Below are positions 11,101 through 23,416 of a stretch of DNA of 64,000 bases, piece by piece. Within the stretch, counting starts at the first letter, position 1; each line of letters starts with the position of its first letter. Below the pieces are notes generated by a model that saw nothing but the letters and a program-made list of their open reading frames with translations, did no database searches and was not told where the DNA came from. The stretch spans positions 10,744,001 through 10,808,000 of the forward strand of contig JAKSXM010000246.1 in assembly GCA_022575985.1 (NCBI GenBank). The letters run 5' to 3'. The translations under genes and the position numbers were made by a program. This DNA comes from Anagrus nilaparvatae. Lineage: Eukaryota > Arthropoda > Insecta > Hymenoptera > Mymaridae.

Positions 11101-14100
11101 AAGTATGATGTACATCAAATGTGCATTGGGATAGAAAGGTTTGACCCCCCTATGTTAACCATATATGGACATTCATCTATGTGCTTTCGTGTTTGTTGGC
11201 ATTTTAAGCAATGCCCAAAGATTTTGATGCATTTAATTAAGTATCAGATGCTCAATTTTCATTAGACATCGTTTAGTTTATAACTTTTTAAATTATATAA
11301 AAATATCTGTAAAAAATACTTTGTCTTAAATATATCGTAGAATATTAAATAGATTAAATAGCTATAAATGAAATATTAAATAGCTATATATCAACACAGA
11401 AAAAATATTTGTTAAATTAACCTCTACAAAGGAGGTGGTGTAAAATATGCCGATTTTTGCCCCAGAAGGCACACGTTCCATTTGTGAATAAAATAACTAA
11501 GTGTCTCCCCTTGTATACGAAAATAATATTTATCGTTTCTGAAACGCATGGGAAATATATAAAAAATTAAATTTTGTTCACAAAACAGCTAATATTTAAA
11601 AATTTTAAAATGCAACTTCTGATAAGAATAACAGCTACCAGGTTTACTCCCTATACGTTTTTTGGGTTGCTAATTACAAAAATTGAGGTCTTAAATCCAG
11701 AAAATTGGCATAGCACCCTAATACATGCAAAAACTACCCTTTTAGGGGATGATTTTTTACAATTTTTTAATACAAACTAGAAAACATCTCGTGAAATTTT
11801 ATAAACGTTGGATTTTATCTATTTAAAATTTTAACCAACATATCAATCACTAAAAATTAGCTTACCAAAAGATTTATTTATAATTGTTATCTATAACAGT
11901 GATAGTACAATAAAAAAAAAGTCTAGTAGATTTTTATCTGAAAAAAAGTAAAAAATTGGATAGTTTTTTTAAATATTTTTAGTTCCAAATGGTAAATAAT
12001 ATAGTAAATAATTTTGTGAAATAAGTTTATTTTACCTGCTCTTTATATAAAACTAAATAGATATTAAATTATAAAAAAGAATATTATTTTATGGATAAAT
12101 GACAAAAGATTAAAAAGTACGGTTTAATCTTTTGATCCTTTTTCCAATTCTATTTTTTTTCTCGCAATTAAATTATCATTAGGATACTATAAATATTGTA
12201 TCTACTAAAAAATTAATAGATAATTTATATAGAAATTAAATTATTCTGCTTTTACTATGGAGAAGTGTTTTCAAGGTGATTTATTTTGCAAAATATGTTG
12301 TGAAAAATTAAAACGTGTTGTAGGTTGTTAATCAAATGTGGCAACAATTTTATGGTATTTTGGATATGCCATATACAACCAAAAAGAACCTTTACCAGTG
12401 GAATTTTTAACAGGATATTTTGACGATATTTTAGATGATTTATATGAAACAGATGTTGATTAATAAATGATTAAAATAAAAAAATTATTTTTAGATTTTT
12501 TTAACGATATCTACATTTTCTACTTTTTTTAGATTTAAGGTTAGCATATTATAATTATATTGTATTATTTTACTTTTTTGTTAAATTACAGAAAAAATGC
12601 AGCTTTTATAAAATTAACGAGACCTTTTCAAGTTTGTATTAAAAAATTGTAAAAAATCACCTCCAAAATGGGTAATTTTTGCATGTATTAGGGTGCTATA
12701 CCAATTCTCCGAATTTAAGACCTCAATTTTTGTAATTAGCAACCCAAAAAACGTATAGGGAGTAAGCCTGGTAGCTGTTATTCTTATCAAAGGTTGCATT
12801 TTAAAATTTTTAAATATTAGCTGTTTTGAGAAAAAAATTTAATTTTTTTTATATTTCCCATGCGTTTAAGAAACGATAAATATTATTTTCGTATACAAGG
12901 GGTGACAGTTAGTTATTTTATGCACAAATGGAACGTGTGCCTTCTGGGGCAAAAATCGGCATATTTTACACCACCTCCTTTGTAGAGGTTAATTTAACAA
13001 AAATTTTTTTTCTGTGTTGATATATAGCTATTTAATATTTCATTTATAGCTATTTAATCTATTTAATATTCTACGATATATTTAAGACAAAGTATTTTTT
13101 ACAGATATTTTTATATAATTTAAAAAGTTATAAACTAAACGATGTCTAATAAAAATTTTTTCAAAAAATATTCACAGATATTGAGTAGCAATAGATTATT
13201 ATAGATAAGGAAATTAATAAAAAAAGTTATTGACAAGGAAAGCAAATAAATTCTAAAACAAATTTGCCAATAAAAAAATAAATAGTGGATATTTATTTTG
13301 GGATTATTTATATTTATGATTATATTTGGCTATGCTGTTCTATTGATATGTGCGACTCGTAAGAATTCGCGTATCCTCATCATAAGACCCCTCAGGTTAA
13401 TTTAATAATACATAAAAAAATGTAAAACAATTACGTTTAACGAGACCCCTATTTTGATCAAATGCCCAAATCCTTTTGAAAGTACATAAAATTATACCTC
13501 CCCCTTCAGCACCAACTTAAATCTGTCTTCCAAAATTGATTTCGAACTCATGTTCCTATATGACCGAAGAACTCCTTGTATTTATTACTGCTAGTGCCCA
13601 ATAAAAAATATTAATACGCGCATTGTAAAATTAGCTTGACCAATCAGAATCAGAATAAAAAACGAACAAAATTCTGGTACAACGTACACGTGAGTTTTTT
13701 AGAAGAGAATGTCACAGTTTTGGTATAAAGAAAAATAAAATAATATTTACTTTTTTTAAATTTAGGAATAAATGATGGAAAATATATTGGTGTTAAAACG
13801 ATATTTACAAAGCTAATACTTTCATATAAAAAAATTAGGAGTTATTTCGAACAAAAAAAATAGAGTTTTTTTATTTTTTGGCGGAAAAAATTTAAATACA
13901 AAAAATACGATTTATTGAGAAATATTTAATTTATAAAATTAGTACTTCCATATAAAAAAATTAGGTAATACATCCAAAAAGAAAAAAAAATTTGGTATCT
14001 TTTAACAAAAATTTAAAAAAAATTAACTATCAGATTGAAGATATCGAGTAAAAACGATACTTTTAGATATTAGCACTTTCAGAGATTACCTTAAAGATTC

Positions 14101-17100
14101 ACAAGATTACCTTAAAAAAAAAAAAATACAATAACAGCTCATAACTTAAACAGTTACCTAGCCAAACTTGACTGGAGAGCCTTCTCTCCTGAGATAAAAG
14201 ACTTTGACATTGAGCAGGGCCTCTCGACGTTAACAAATAATATACATAGTGCTATTGACATACAAGCCCCAGATAAAACTTTAAGACCCGAGAAAATTAG
14301 ATTTCCTTGGCTTAACTCATAGCTTCGCTTATTAAAATCAAAGCGTGATGCCATTAGCAAAAGATATCTTAGAGCAGGCTCTAAAAAATTTCTAAATGAG
14401 TTTCTATCGCTTGCTAATGAATATGAGGAGCAGTGAAAGAATGCTCGTTACTCATACATGCACAATCGCATTTGTGGCACTCTTGACGCTAGCAAAAATT
14501 TCTGGAAGGAAATAAAGAGTCTTGGACTCATTCCAAAACTAAACCCTTCACGGGTTTAGAGAAGAACTCAATTTGTATATTTCAAACATCTCCATCTCTC
14601 CTACTGAAGATTCCTCCTTGCCGTTAAATATCATTAACAGGTCTTCACCAGAGGGCTTTGTTTTCAAAGATGTGTCTATAAATGATGTAATCCTGGCAGT
14701 TTCTCATTTTTGTTCGCAGGCAAAAGGTAATAATGAAATTCCTCAAAGTGTCATAGCTAAGGCACTCCCAACAATAGCTTTGCATCTCACCAAACTATTT
14801 AATGCCTCGCTTTCTAAGGGTATTTTCCCATCAGAATCGAAAAAGTCCAGAATTCTGGCAATCAAAATAGTCCCTATACCATCGACTCCTGCTGATTTTC
14901 GCCCTGTATCTCTCTTATGCTTCTTGTTGAAGGTCTTAAAAAAGCTTGCTTATGATCAGGTGATGCTTCTTGACCAAAAGAAAAGTTTTATTCAGTCTGC
15001 TTTAATTAAGTTAACTGATGATATACGCCTGGGCAAGGAAAAGAAGCTAACCACTCTGTTATTGCAGTTTGACTTTTCCAAGGCATTTGGCAATGTTTCA
15101 CCATCTAAGCTTCTTAAAAAGCTTCAGGTGATTAGCTTTTCAAGGTCATCATTAACTTGGTTCTAGTCATACTTAAGTCGTTCTTCCATGTGTGTTGCTT
15201 CCAAAATATCCTCTTCCTCCCATCGTGATACAAACATAGGAGTGCCCCAAGGCTCAGTACTTGGTCCACTTCTATTTTGTATATACATGAATGATCTAAA
15301 GGATCACTTGGATGAGCATAACACTTTCAGGCTCTTGTATGCGGATGATCTTCATATATATGTCCAAACCCCAGCACATCTAATTGAGCAGGGCATAGCA
15401 CAATTATCTAAGTCAGCAAAAATAGTGGTGTCATGGGCAAAGTTAAATGGCTTATCATAAACAAATCTTAAATATAAAAAAAAACAAGGCTATTGTTTTT
15501 CTATCCTGTAAAACCATAAAAACAGTCAAAAATAAACATCAATATGAATGGTGATTGTATCCTATTTGTGGAACAAGTTACCAGCCTAGGTGTTGTACTT
15601 GATAATACCCTTTCCTGGTATTCTCAAATTCAATAAGTCACCAAAAAAGTTAATAGGGTACTTTATGGTCTTCGGATCATTAGACCCTGCATCTCTCAAT
15701 CTCTCCGTAAACGTCTAGTCGAGTCATTAGTGATGCCACAATTGGATTATTGTAGTGTCATCTACTCTGATATTTCTGAACAGTTGGGTGACCAGCTTCA
15801 GAGACTTTCTAATTCGAGTATTAGATATATCTTTGGTTTAAAACGCAGGAACATATCACACCTTACAGAAGACGACTTAACTGGATGCAAATAATTACGC
15901 GTATGGACTATTTTGCATCGTTGACTAAGTATAAAATAATACGTATAAAACAACCTTTTCTTTTACCACTATTTAAGCCATACAAAAGCGAAAGACCATC
16001 TCGTGGACCTCGTAAAGATCTGGATATACTTTCTATTATACACAATTGGGGTTTGCACTCTTTTCAAGACAAATATGCTAAATTTTGGAACAAAATTTCA
16101 CCGTGCATACGTGATCTCCCCCCATTAAAACAATTCAAAAAAAGTATTAAAACATATTTATTTAGTTTGGATAATAAATGACTATTAATTTACTTGATTA
16201 TACTTTATTAATTTATTGACTCTATATTGTTTACTATTAATTTAAATATTACAATTGACTTGTTATTTATTTACTTATAATTTTATTGACGTTATAGTAA
16301 TTGTTATATAGATATGAAATAAATTTATTAATTTTAATTATTTATTACTGACAGATTGTTGTTGACTTTTAATTTATTTTAATTTCAATTATTGTATTGT
16401 AAAGTTTTTATGCAAACTGTAAACATTATTTTCATTTTTTTCTTTATCATATTGTATTAACTTATATATCAATTGTAAAAGAGTGTACTAATTTTTGCCA
16501 TGGCAAATAAACTGAATAATAATAATATTTGCTAAATTTTTGTATGCGTGAACATTTTTAAAATGGATTGAATTAAATCATTATTTTATTATTTAATCTT
16601 TTCAGTATGTTAGATAAATTTAAAAAGTGCCATACTAAGATTTTAGGATTAATGATGCTCCTATCGCTTGTATTGATAAGTTTTTGTGGTGTTGCTGTAA
16701 GTTAAAATATTTTTAAAATATTATCCATTATTATTAGTGCATGTACTATTCTATTCTTTACTAGCGGACAATAATGACTATATTCCAATTTTGAGAGGTG
16801 GTCAATATAGCTCTTTGTGAAGAAAGAAATATTCCTAACCTCATTAAGAAATATTTATTATTACCAAATGTGCTACGCGCCTCGGACCTGTAAACCTCCG
16901 CATTTGGCTAAATAAACATTTCTAAGAGCTGGTTAAGAATTTACTATTCATTATAAAGTGCACCCAAAATTTGACAAATTTGGTTGCTAATAGACATCAG
17001 ATTTGAAGAGTTTTGTAATCTGATTCATAATCATAAAAATTTATTGAACGCAAAGTCTATTTACCCAGAAATTTTTACGTAAAAGGCACTCATACGTTAA

Positions 17101-18683
17101 AAAAAAAAAATATTTTGAACGTTGACTTGAGGTTTGTTTTGCTTGCTTTTATGCACTCTGCACTGAATATTAAAAATTTTTTTGAACAGTTAACTATTTT
17201 TTTTAGTATTTTATAAAATTTAAATATAAATTTTAAATAATTTTAATTATTATGAGTGAAATTTTTGAAAAAAAGTTTTTGAAATTTCGAGGTTATTTAT
17301 CCAGAATTTCTGGGTAAATAGACGTAGCATAATTTAATTTTATTATAGATTTGAATTAGATGGCGAATTTAATTAATAATATATTTATTAATTTTTCTTA
17401 GATACTTGTTAAAGATAACGTTAAAATGGCAATAAAATGCACTGCATTTTTGGTGGGAACGGTAGTTATGACATTATTACTTTATGAAAATGGACAAAGT
17501 ATAACCGATGCAAATGATACACTTTTTTATGACATGTAAGAAATTAAATTATTATATTTCTAAGAAAACACTATATTTTTTCTCTAAATAAGAAAATTCC
17601 CTTGTATTATTTTAATAACATTTTTTTACTCATTTTCAAAAATTAACGTTTTTTTTCTTTGCTTTTCACCAAACAGCAAAAATTATGAAATTTTAGTTTT
17701 ATATGAAAATTATATTTTGGATAGTAACTTTATAACGTGAATTGTTTTATTTAAGACCTTATTTAGACCCTTATTTCGTTGGTACTTTTATTTCTTTATA
17801 GGTCAATGAAATTTATCAATAAGCTCTCAATCTAGAACTTATATATTTTGCATTGCTCTATAAAAATATATGGTAACCATTTTTACAAAAAATAATGTAC
17901 TTGCCCATAAGAAGGAATCTTAAGTTTTTTTGAGGTTCCTCTGACATTTTCATTTGGTTTTTTTGTTCGTTGGGTTGCTGAATATAATTCCCATTTTTTG
18001 TAAAAGTTTCTTTATTACTCTGAATAGGAAATACTTTAAAAAATGTAAAAATAGCCTAAAGTAGCTTATTAAGAAGTCAATCACGTCCACTAACAACTAA
18101 TATCATATCTAGTATATTCAACACCCCACCCCCTAAAAATAAATAAACATTAGATGAAAAGCTACTTGAAAAACATTTCTAATAATTTCTTATCATAAAT
18201 TCCGTTGATGTATAAAGTATTAAAATTTCTACAGGGATCCATGCCAGGTCTAACTCTTTTTGCATAAAATTTGAGCAGTTTTCGTGAGAATATATTGTGA
18301 CGATTTGCTTTTCCTAAATGTATAAAATTTAATCACACCATAAGCTTTACAATCTAAATACCTTGTTATTTATTTTAACTTCGAATCATACTCATTCGAG
18401 AATTAAAAATATGATTTTCTGATTATAGATACTTTGAAAATTGGGAAGATGCCTCAATAAAAGTTCGAAAATTAGTATACATGATGTTATTAAGATGTTC
18501 AAGACGTTTTCAAATTGATGCATTTTTTATACCTGTGAACATGGAAACTTATACGCAGGTACGTTACTAAATTTTAATTTTTATTTAAATTTTTTTGCTA
18601 TTGGATTTAAATTGGTAAATAATTATCAGGTTATGAAAACATCTACCACATATTTCACATTTTTAAGAAAAACTCAAAACTAA
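5179..18683 (+). CDS. Insect odorant receptor (7-transmembrane), eight exons, 5' exon not found
   Basis: Exons with GT..AG borders and consistent phases: 5179-5295, 5440-5557, 9707-9968, 10035-10130, 16606-16696, 17402-17535, 18429-18558, 18630-18683 (stop TAA). They join to 333 codons without a stop. Insect receptors of this family have roughly 380-410 residues, so about 60 N-terminal residues with the first membrane segment lie on an exon that I cannot see. Hydrophobic segments are visible in exons 1, 3 (two), 5 and 6. Family-like features are the 'AYRIK..'-type start of exon 4 (here SYRIKVAL), 'KYKKIIDCIILHQRIL', 'YFENW' in exon 7, and the short last exon with 'KTSTTYFTFLR'. Such proteins pair with Orco as ligand-gated cation channels in olfactory neurons (family knowledge). 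Introns 2 and 4 are swollen by transposons. The ligand is unknown. Confidence 0.85.
5562..9646. mobile_element. Hairpin transposon with about 480-bp terminal inverted repeats, in receptor intron 2
   Basis: The left end starts ACTCATTAAGTCCGAAGCGG and the right end finishes with its reverse complement. The left arm is 5562-5814 plus 7736-7983; the right arm is 9163-9646, in the same order when reversed. The left arm is split by about 1.92 kb of other DNA. The loop (7984-9162) holds a small tandem duplication of a 'CGCTAGATGATCTCGGAAAC' unit (8178-8265) and a further hairpin at 8785-8880. No transposase frame is visible, so it is non-autonomous. The left end begins only 4 bp downstream of the exon-2 donor GT. 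Confidence 0.88.
5815..7735. mobile_element. 1.9-kb insertion inside the left arm of the hairpin element
   Basis: Comparison with the intact right arm shows where the left arm is interrupted. The uninterrupted sequence reads CATTATATGAGC; the left junction shows CATTATA and the right junction TATATGAGC, compatible with a TATA or TA target duplication. The insert is AT-rich with no open frame and no obvious inverted ends. It holds the motif GGGGCTATCCATAAATTACG at 6720, which resembles ends of common insect DNA transposons (from memory, weak), and a TAA microsatellite near its right end. Confidence 0.7.
10131..10570. repeat. Intronic direct repeat and an inverted copy of the 240-bp module
   Basis: About 10186-10320 repeats at 10673-10805 in the same direction (shared core GGATACGCGAATT, then GAGTCGCACATA) and again inverted at 13270-13395. 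Between the two direct copies lies the 240-bp satellite-associated module on - (10310-10565) with GTTCCTCATAGAGGAAC at its start. Confidence 0.75.
10571..13502. mobile_element. Large hairpin element, about 0.9-kb arms, in receptor intron 4
   Basis: The left end GGGAGGTATAATTTTATGTA is mirrored by the right end at 13483-13502. The left arm runs 10571 to about 11810 and the right arm about 12603-13502. The left arm has about 340 bp (10920-11261) that the right arm lacks, so one arm gained or lost a segment. The loop is about 790 bp. The two mirror-image open frames in the arms (11574-11780 and 12614-12799) are the same sequence read from opposite sides and are not evidence of genes. Confidence 0.88.
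12257..12463 (+). pseudogene. Small coding-like remnant in the loop of the hairpin element
   Basis: A 69-codon frame from ATG to TAA is interrupted by one in-frame TAA after 27 codons. The first part has cysteine pairs (FCKICCEKLKRVVGC), which look zinc-binding, and the second part ends in an acidic stretch (GYFDDILDDLYETD). Codon usage looks coding compared with the surrounding A/T runs. It is not recognised; it could be what is left of a gene carried by the element. Confidence 0.35.
13503..14124. repeat. Diverged satellite monomers
   Basis: From about 13790 the sequence holds degraded copies of the monomer seen at 2950-4440 ('TAATACTTTCATATAAAAAA', 'TTAGTACTTCCATATAAAAA', 'TTAGCACTTTCAGAGA'). 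The stretch 13503-13790 shows no feature except a short similarity (GACCAATCAGAA..GAATAAAAA) to 7612-7640. Confidence 0.6.
14573..15166 (+). pseudogene. LINE reverse transcriptase, fingers and palm part
   Basis: Open stretch of 197 codons. It carries the non-LTR reverse transcriptase features 'GNNEIPQSVI', 'ADFRPVSLL' and 'FDFSKAFGNVSPSKLL'. Families usually have FDxSKAFD here, so the second aspartate has become glycine; the first, catalytic aspartate is present. The frame ends at a stop and continues in another frame at 15188 with the YADD box, so the protein is not made whole. Confidence 0.8.
15188..15460 (+). pseudogene. LINE reverse transcriptase, YADD part
   Basis: Ninety codons with 'GVPQGSVLGPLLFCIYMNDL' and 'FRLLYADDLHIYV', the standard block 4 and block 5 of non-LTR reverse transcriptases. 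It is separated from the upstream palm part by a stop and followed by further stops. Part of the element at 14125-16528. Confidence 0.85.
15885..16181 (+). pseudogene. LINE ORF2 C-terminal tail
   Basis: Ninety-eight codons. The pattern 'R..RGPRKDLDIL..' followed by 'FQDKYAKFWNKISPCIRDLPPLKQFKKSIKTYL' is the usual end of Jockey/CR1-like ORF2, where a conserved WN..P and a Phe-Lys helix precede the stop. It is in the same direction as the other parts and about 350 bp from the AAT tail. Confidence 0.75.
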
Positions 18684-19787
18684 TCCTAACTCGTCCCAAA
18701 TATGAATTCATCCAACGACAAAACGCAGACATCTGGTTTCTCTTATTCTAATTAAGAGCGAAAAATAACTATTAACTAAAAACATGTTTAATTTAAGGGT
18801 TTCTTCAAATTTTTTAACTAATGAAGAGATTTTAAGATAATTAGTAAAAATTTTGTTTTGTACATAAAATTTCAAACCTTTGAGTTAATTACTTATCAAG
18901 GTATAAGCAAAAACTTTTTGCAGTCTCTTTCAATAATTCTTTTTTTTTTATTTCTTTGCCGTTTTAAACAGAGAAGTTCTCTCAATGCAAAATTTCGTTC
19001 GCGACACGCCACAAAATAAAGATAAAAAATTTTTTTTAAAATATTTTATTCGGGTTTGAAATAATTTTTAATTCCTAAATGAATTTAAAAAAAATCCCCT
19101 TGTAGAATCTTTTTTACAGTGTAAGAGATTTCAATGGCAAAGATTCTTATACATTGACAAGGGAAGTCACTACCTTTAGAACACCAAATTACACCAAATG
19201 ATTATAGATGAGTTTATTATGTTGAAAAACCATGCCGACTATCCTCCGTTTATGCCAATAGGCCTTCTAGGCCTAGAAACGCAGAACTCAATGTTATGAA
19301 GTAGGGTTTTTTGGTAAATTTCAATGTAATGCTAAAACCTCGAAAATTAACCAAAACACTTCTGGTCAGTATCTTTTTTTTTTGTCACCTTTTAAATTTT
19401 TTGGCCAAAAATGACCAATTTCTAAATTGCTTTTTTTCTTACAAACTTATTATAAAAATTAAATTATATTTTTTTTATTTCTTATATTAACGAAGTACCT
19501 GGACTTTACTATAGTCAGATTTCCACAAAGCACAAAATAATTCCACAAAGCATAAAGTCAACAATATATTTTTTATAAAAATCAATACTTTCTAAATGGC
19601 TTCTAATAAAAAATTTGCCTTGTTTTGTTAGAAGCAGTAAGATATAACAAAATAACCGTCAAAAATAATTCCTATTACGTATAATTTAATTATTAAATAG
19701 TCAAATTTCGCACCCCCAAAATTCAAAATAAATAAATCTACAAAGATATATTTTATAATTAATCTGTTTTAGTGCAGTCCAAGAGCC
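18684..19787. other. Intergenic, no gene seen
   Basis: About 1.1 kb downstream of the receptor stop codon, AT-rich, with no coding stretch or clear repeat. Confidence 0.5.
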
Positions 19788-20725
19788 CTATTTCATAGTC
19801 GCACTTTTTTTGATGATAGGTCTATGAAATTTTCCAACGAGTATTTATGTTTTTTAGGTTGTTGAATATGAATATGAAATTCGTTTTAACAGAAAATGGT
19901 CTAGTTGCCCACAATAGGACTTTAGAGGTTATTTTTTGCGTTTATTTCATGATTTTTGTCGGTTAAATATGTTTTTTGGGTCGCTGAACACGAATATGAT
20001 ATTCGCTTACCTAAATTTTTTCAGCTGCCCATAAAAAAAAATTTCAAAGCAATTAAAAAAAACTTATAACCGGTTTGTATAAGCACAACCTAAATGCATG
20101 GGACATGTTTACTTTCAGCTGAGGTTTAAGTATAATGCAAATGTTCCTCAACGTTACGATACAATTTTCTAATTTTATAATTTGTAATCGTCACCTTATT
20201 AGATGTTAAGATTCTAAACCAAAACTATTCTTAATCTCTAAACCCGAATTATTCCAAGTCCCTAAATCAAAATTATTCGAAATCCCTAAACCTGTATTAT
20301 ATTAAGTCCCTAAGCCCAGATTTTTCAATTTTTCAAATTTCATAATTGAAATTATTCTAGGTGCAATTTGACCCCCCCCCCTTAAATCGGATTTGAAAAA
20401 ATAAAACAAATTTGAACCCCCCCCCCCTTAATTTTCAAGTTCTGAAGTACCCCCTCCCTATAAAAATGTTCCATGTTAATAATGACCTAAAGTCGCTTGG
20501 AGTGGGTAACTAGAAAATTTGAGGTAAAAACTTATGTCACATTCGTATTCAGTGAACCAAAAAATATAACCTCTACTAATACCTATTGTCGGGAATTGGA
20601 CCATTTTCGGTAAAAACAGATGTCATATTCGTATTCAGCGATCCAAAAAACATCAAATCTCATTGGAAAATTCCATGGACCTATCAGCAAAAACAAGTGA
20701 CTATGAAATAGGGCTCTACGACTAC
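19788..20725. mobile_element. Hairpin element of about 940 bp with compound inverted repeats
   Basis: Left end AGAGCCCTATTTCATAGTC is mirrored at 20707-20725. Each arm holds two copies of a unit with 'CGAATATGACATy' followed across a few bases by 'GCGAyCCAAAAAACAT' (forms at 19860, 19980, 20545 and 20630). The loop (20050-20450) has two runs of ten or more C at about 20371 and 20418. No open frame. Confidence 0.82.
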
Positions 20726-20891
20726 ACATATTATAGGAACAATTAAAAAAAAGTTGGCAAATTGAAGTAAAAAAATGGCTTTCTACAATAAAGTTGATTG
20801 AATCAAAATAAAAAGAATGGATTTTTTCTGAATTATATTTAGTCTGTGTGCACTGTAAAAATTTTTTGTGATTTTAAAACAATTTACATAG

Positions 20892-23416
20892 CAGAGCTGG
20901 GATACTGTGACACGCTGTTATCCGTATATACGGTATACGGTAAACGGGTACTAGATGTAATCAGCCGTATATACGGCGAACTGCATACGGTAGCCGTATA
21001 AATTAGCCAATTAATACGGCAAATTTCAAACGGATCCCGTATATAATTCAGCCGTATGGAAATTCATACGGGAAAAGTCAATACGGGAGCCGTACAGAAT
21101 ATGCCGTATTAATGGACTATTTTATACGGGTCCCGTATTGACTTTTGCCGTATGAAAATCCGTACGGCAAAATCCAATACGGGAACCGTACAAAATATGC
21201 CGTATTAATGGACTATTTTATACGGCTCCCGTATTGACTTTTGCCGTATGAAAATCCATACGGCAAAATACAATACGGGAACCGTATAAAATATGCCGTA
21301 ATAATGGATCATTTTATACGGCCCCCGTATTGATTTTTGCCGTATGAAAATTCATACGGCAAAATCCAATACGGTAGCCGTATAAATTAGCCAATTAATA
21401 CGGCAAATTTCAAACGGATCCCGTATATAATTCAGCCGTATGGAAATTCATACGGGAAAAGTCAATACGGGAGCCGTACAGAATATGCCGTATTAATGGA
21501 CTATTTTATACGGGTCCCGTATTGACTTTTGCCGTATGAAAATCCGTACGGCAAAATCCAATACGGGAACCGTACAAAATATGCCGTATTAATGGACTAT
21601 TTTATACGGCTCCCGTATTGACTTTTGCCGTATGAAAATCCATACGGCAAAATACAATACGGGAACCGTATAAAATATGCCGTAATAATGGATCATTTTA
21701 TACGGCCCCCGTATTGATTTTTGCCGTATGAAAATTCATACGGCAAAATCCAATACGGGAGCCGTATAAAATAGTCCATTAATACGGCATATTACCTACG
21801 GCTCCCGTATTTATTTATGCCGTATGAAAAATCGTACGACAAAAATCAGTACAAAATCACCCGAAAATCACTTATTTTTACGACATAAGAATATACGGCC
21901 CCATATTTTTCTAATACGGGCCCGTATGCATATAGGACCTGGGTGATTTCATAATGCCCACGGGTCAGTATACGTATGAGACCTAGGTATTTTCATAATG
22001 CTGACGGGCCCTTTTTACTTTGTAATATTTTTTATACTATGTAATTTTTTTTAAAATCACAAAAAGTTTTGTAAATTTACAAATTCTATAGGAAATCACA
22101 AAAAAAAATTTATTTTTCAATAACCTTTGTGATTTTACAAGCGCTTTATATTTTTACAAAACTTATACTATGTAACAGAGCTGGGCGTGCACGGCATTTT
22201 GGGCACGGAAAACTAACAGCCGTATATACGGCCAAGCAGTGTAATGATCCGTGCGCAGTCTGTCCATACTTTGTTTTTATAAGTGTACGGATCAGTTGGT
22301 AGTATGTTAAAGTTTGAATGCATACTGCCCACGGACCCGTCAGCATTATCAAAAACCCAAGTCTCATACGCATACGGACCCGTATGCATATGGGACCTGG
22401 GTATTTTCATAATGCCCACGGACCCGTATGCGTATTGGACAGGGTATTTTCATAATGCCCACGGGTCAGTATACGTATGAGACCTAGGTATTTTCATAAT
22501 GCTAACGGGCCCGTGAGCATTATGAAAATACCCAGGTCCTATATGCATACGGGTCCGTATGCGTATAGGACTTGGGTATTTTCATACTGTGTACGGATCC
22601 GTGGGCATTATGAAAACACCCAAGTCTCATACGCATACGGACCCATGGGCATTATGAAAATACCCTCTTCTATACGCATATGGACCCGTGGGCATTATGA
22701 AAATACCCTCTTCTATACGCATACGGGTCCGTGGGCATTATGAAATCACCCAGGTCCTATATGCATACGGGCCCGTATTAGAAAAATATGGGGCCGTATA
22801 TTCTTATGCCATAAAAATAAGTGATTTTCGGGTGATTTTGTACTGATTTTTGTCGTACGATTTTTCATACGGCATAAGTAAATACGGGAGCCGTAGGTAA
22901 TATGCTGTATTAATGGACTATTTTATACGGCTCCCGTATTGTATTTTGCCGTATGGATTTTCATACGGCAAAAGTCAATACGGGAGCCGTATAAATTGGT
23001 CCATTAATACGGCATATTTTATACGGTTCCCGTATTGACTTTTGCCGTATGAAAATCTATACGGCAAAATCCAATACGGGAGCCGTATAAAATAGTCCAT
23101 TAATACGGCATATTTTGTACGGTTCCCGTATTGGATTTTGCCGTACGGATTTTCATACGGCAAAAGTCAATACGGGACCCGTATAAAATAGTCCATTAAT
23201 ACGGCATATTCTGTACGGCTCCCGTATTGACTTTTCCCGTATGAATTTCCATACGGCTGAATTATATACGGGATCCGTTTGAAATTTGCCGTATTAATTG
23301 GCTAATTTATACGGCTACCGTAAGCAGTTCGCCGTATATACGGCTGATTACATCTAGTACCCGTTTACCGTATGCCGTATATACGGATAACAGCGTGTCA
23401 CAGTATCCCAGCTCTG
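20892..23416. mobile_element. 2.5-kb foldback element built from CCGTAT/ATACGG repeats
   Basis: Left end CAGAGCTGGGATACTGTGAC and right end are exact inverted copies, and the match continues for several hundred bases inward through sequence crowded with CCGTAT and ATACGG palindromes. The left arm has a 384-bp tandem duplication (20991-21374 and 21375-21758, identical by eye) that the right arm lacks. The centre (22380-22760) repeats a motif of 'CGTATGCGTATrGGAC', 'GGTATTTTCATAATGC' and 'CACGG'. A second CAGAGCTGGG end at 22176 suggests a nested relative. All short frames here are spurious. Confidence 0.9.

Larger units (their letters stand above)
14125..16528 (+). mobile_element. 5'-truncated, decayed non-LTR retrotransposon (LINE) in receptor intron 4
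   Basis: The coding strand can be followed in pieces. First is a post-endonuclease region with 'RFPWLNS' (14130-14540, with stops). Next is the reverse transcriptase, from 14573 with 'FRPVSLL' and 'LLLQFDFSKAFG' to the 'YADDLHIYV' catalytic box at about 15340. Then come a thumb region, and the C-terminal tail ending 'FKKSIKTYLFSLDNK' at 16181. The 3' end has 'CATGGCAAATAAACTGAATAATAATAAT', an AAT tail as in Jockey/CR1-like LINEs. Several stops and frameshifts make it dead. It lies in the same direction as the receptor gene. Confidence 0.85.

Noticed and set aside
11574..12799. Two similar proteins of about 60-68 residues in opposite directions
   Set aside because: They are the same sequence in the two arms of an inverted repeat, so similarity is no evidence for coding.
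22146..23163. Several overlapping open frames in both directions
   Set aside because: They arise from CCGTAT palindromes, which are open in many frames; the composition is pure repeat.
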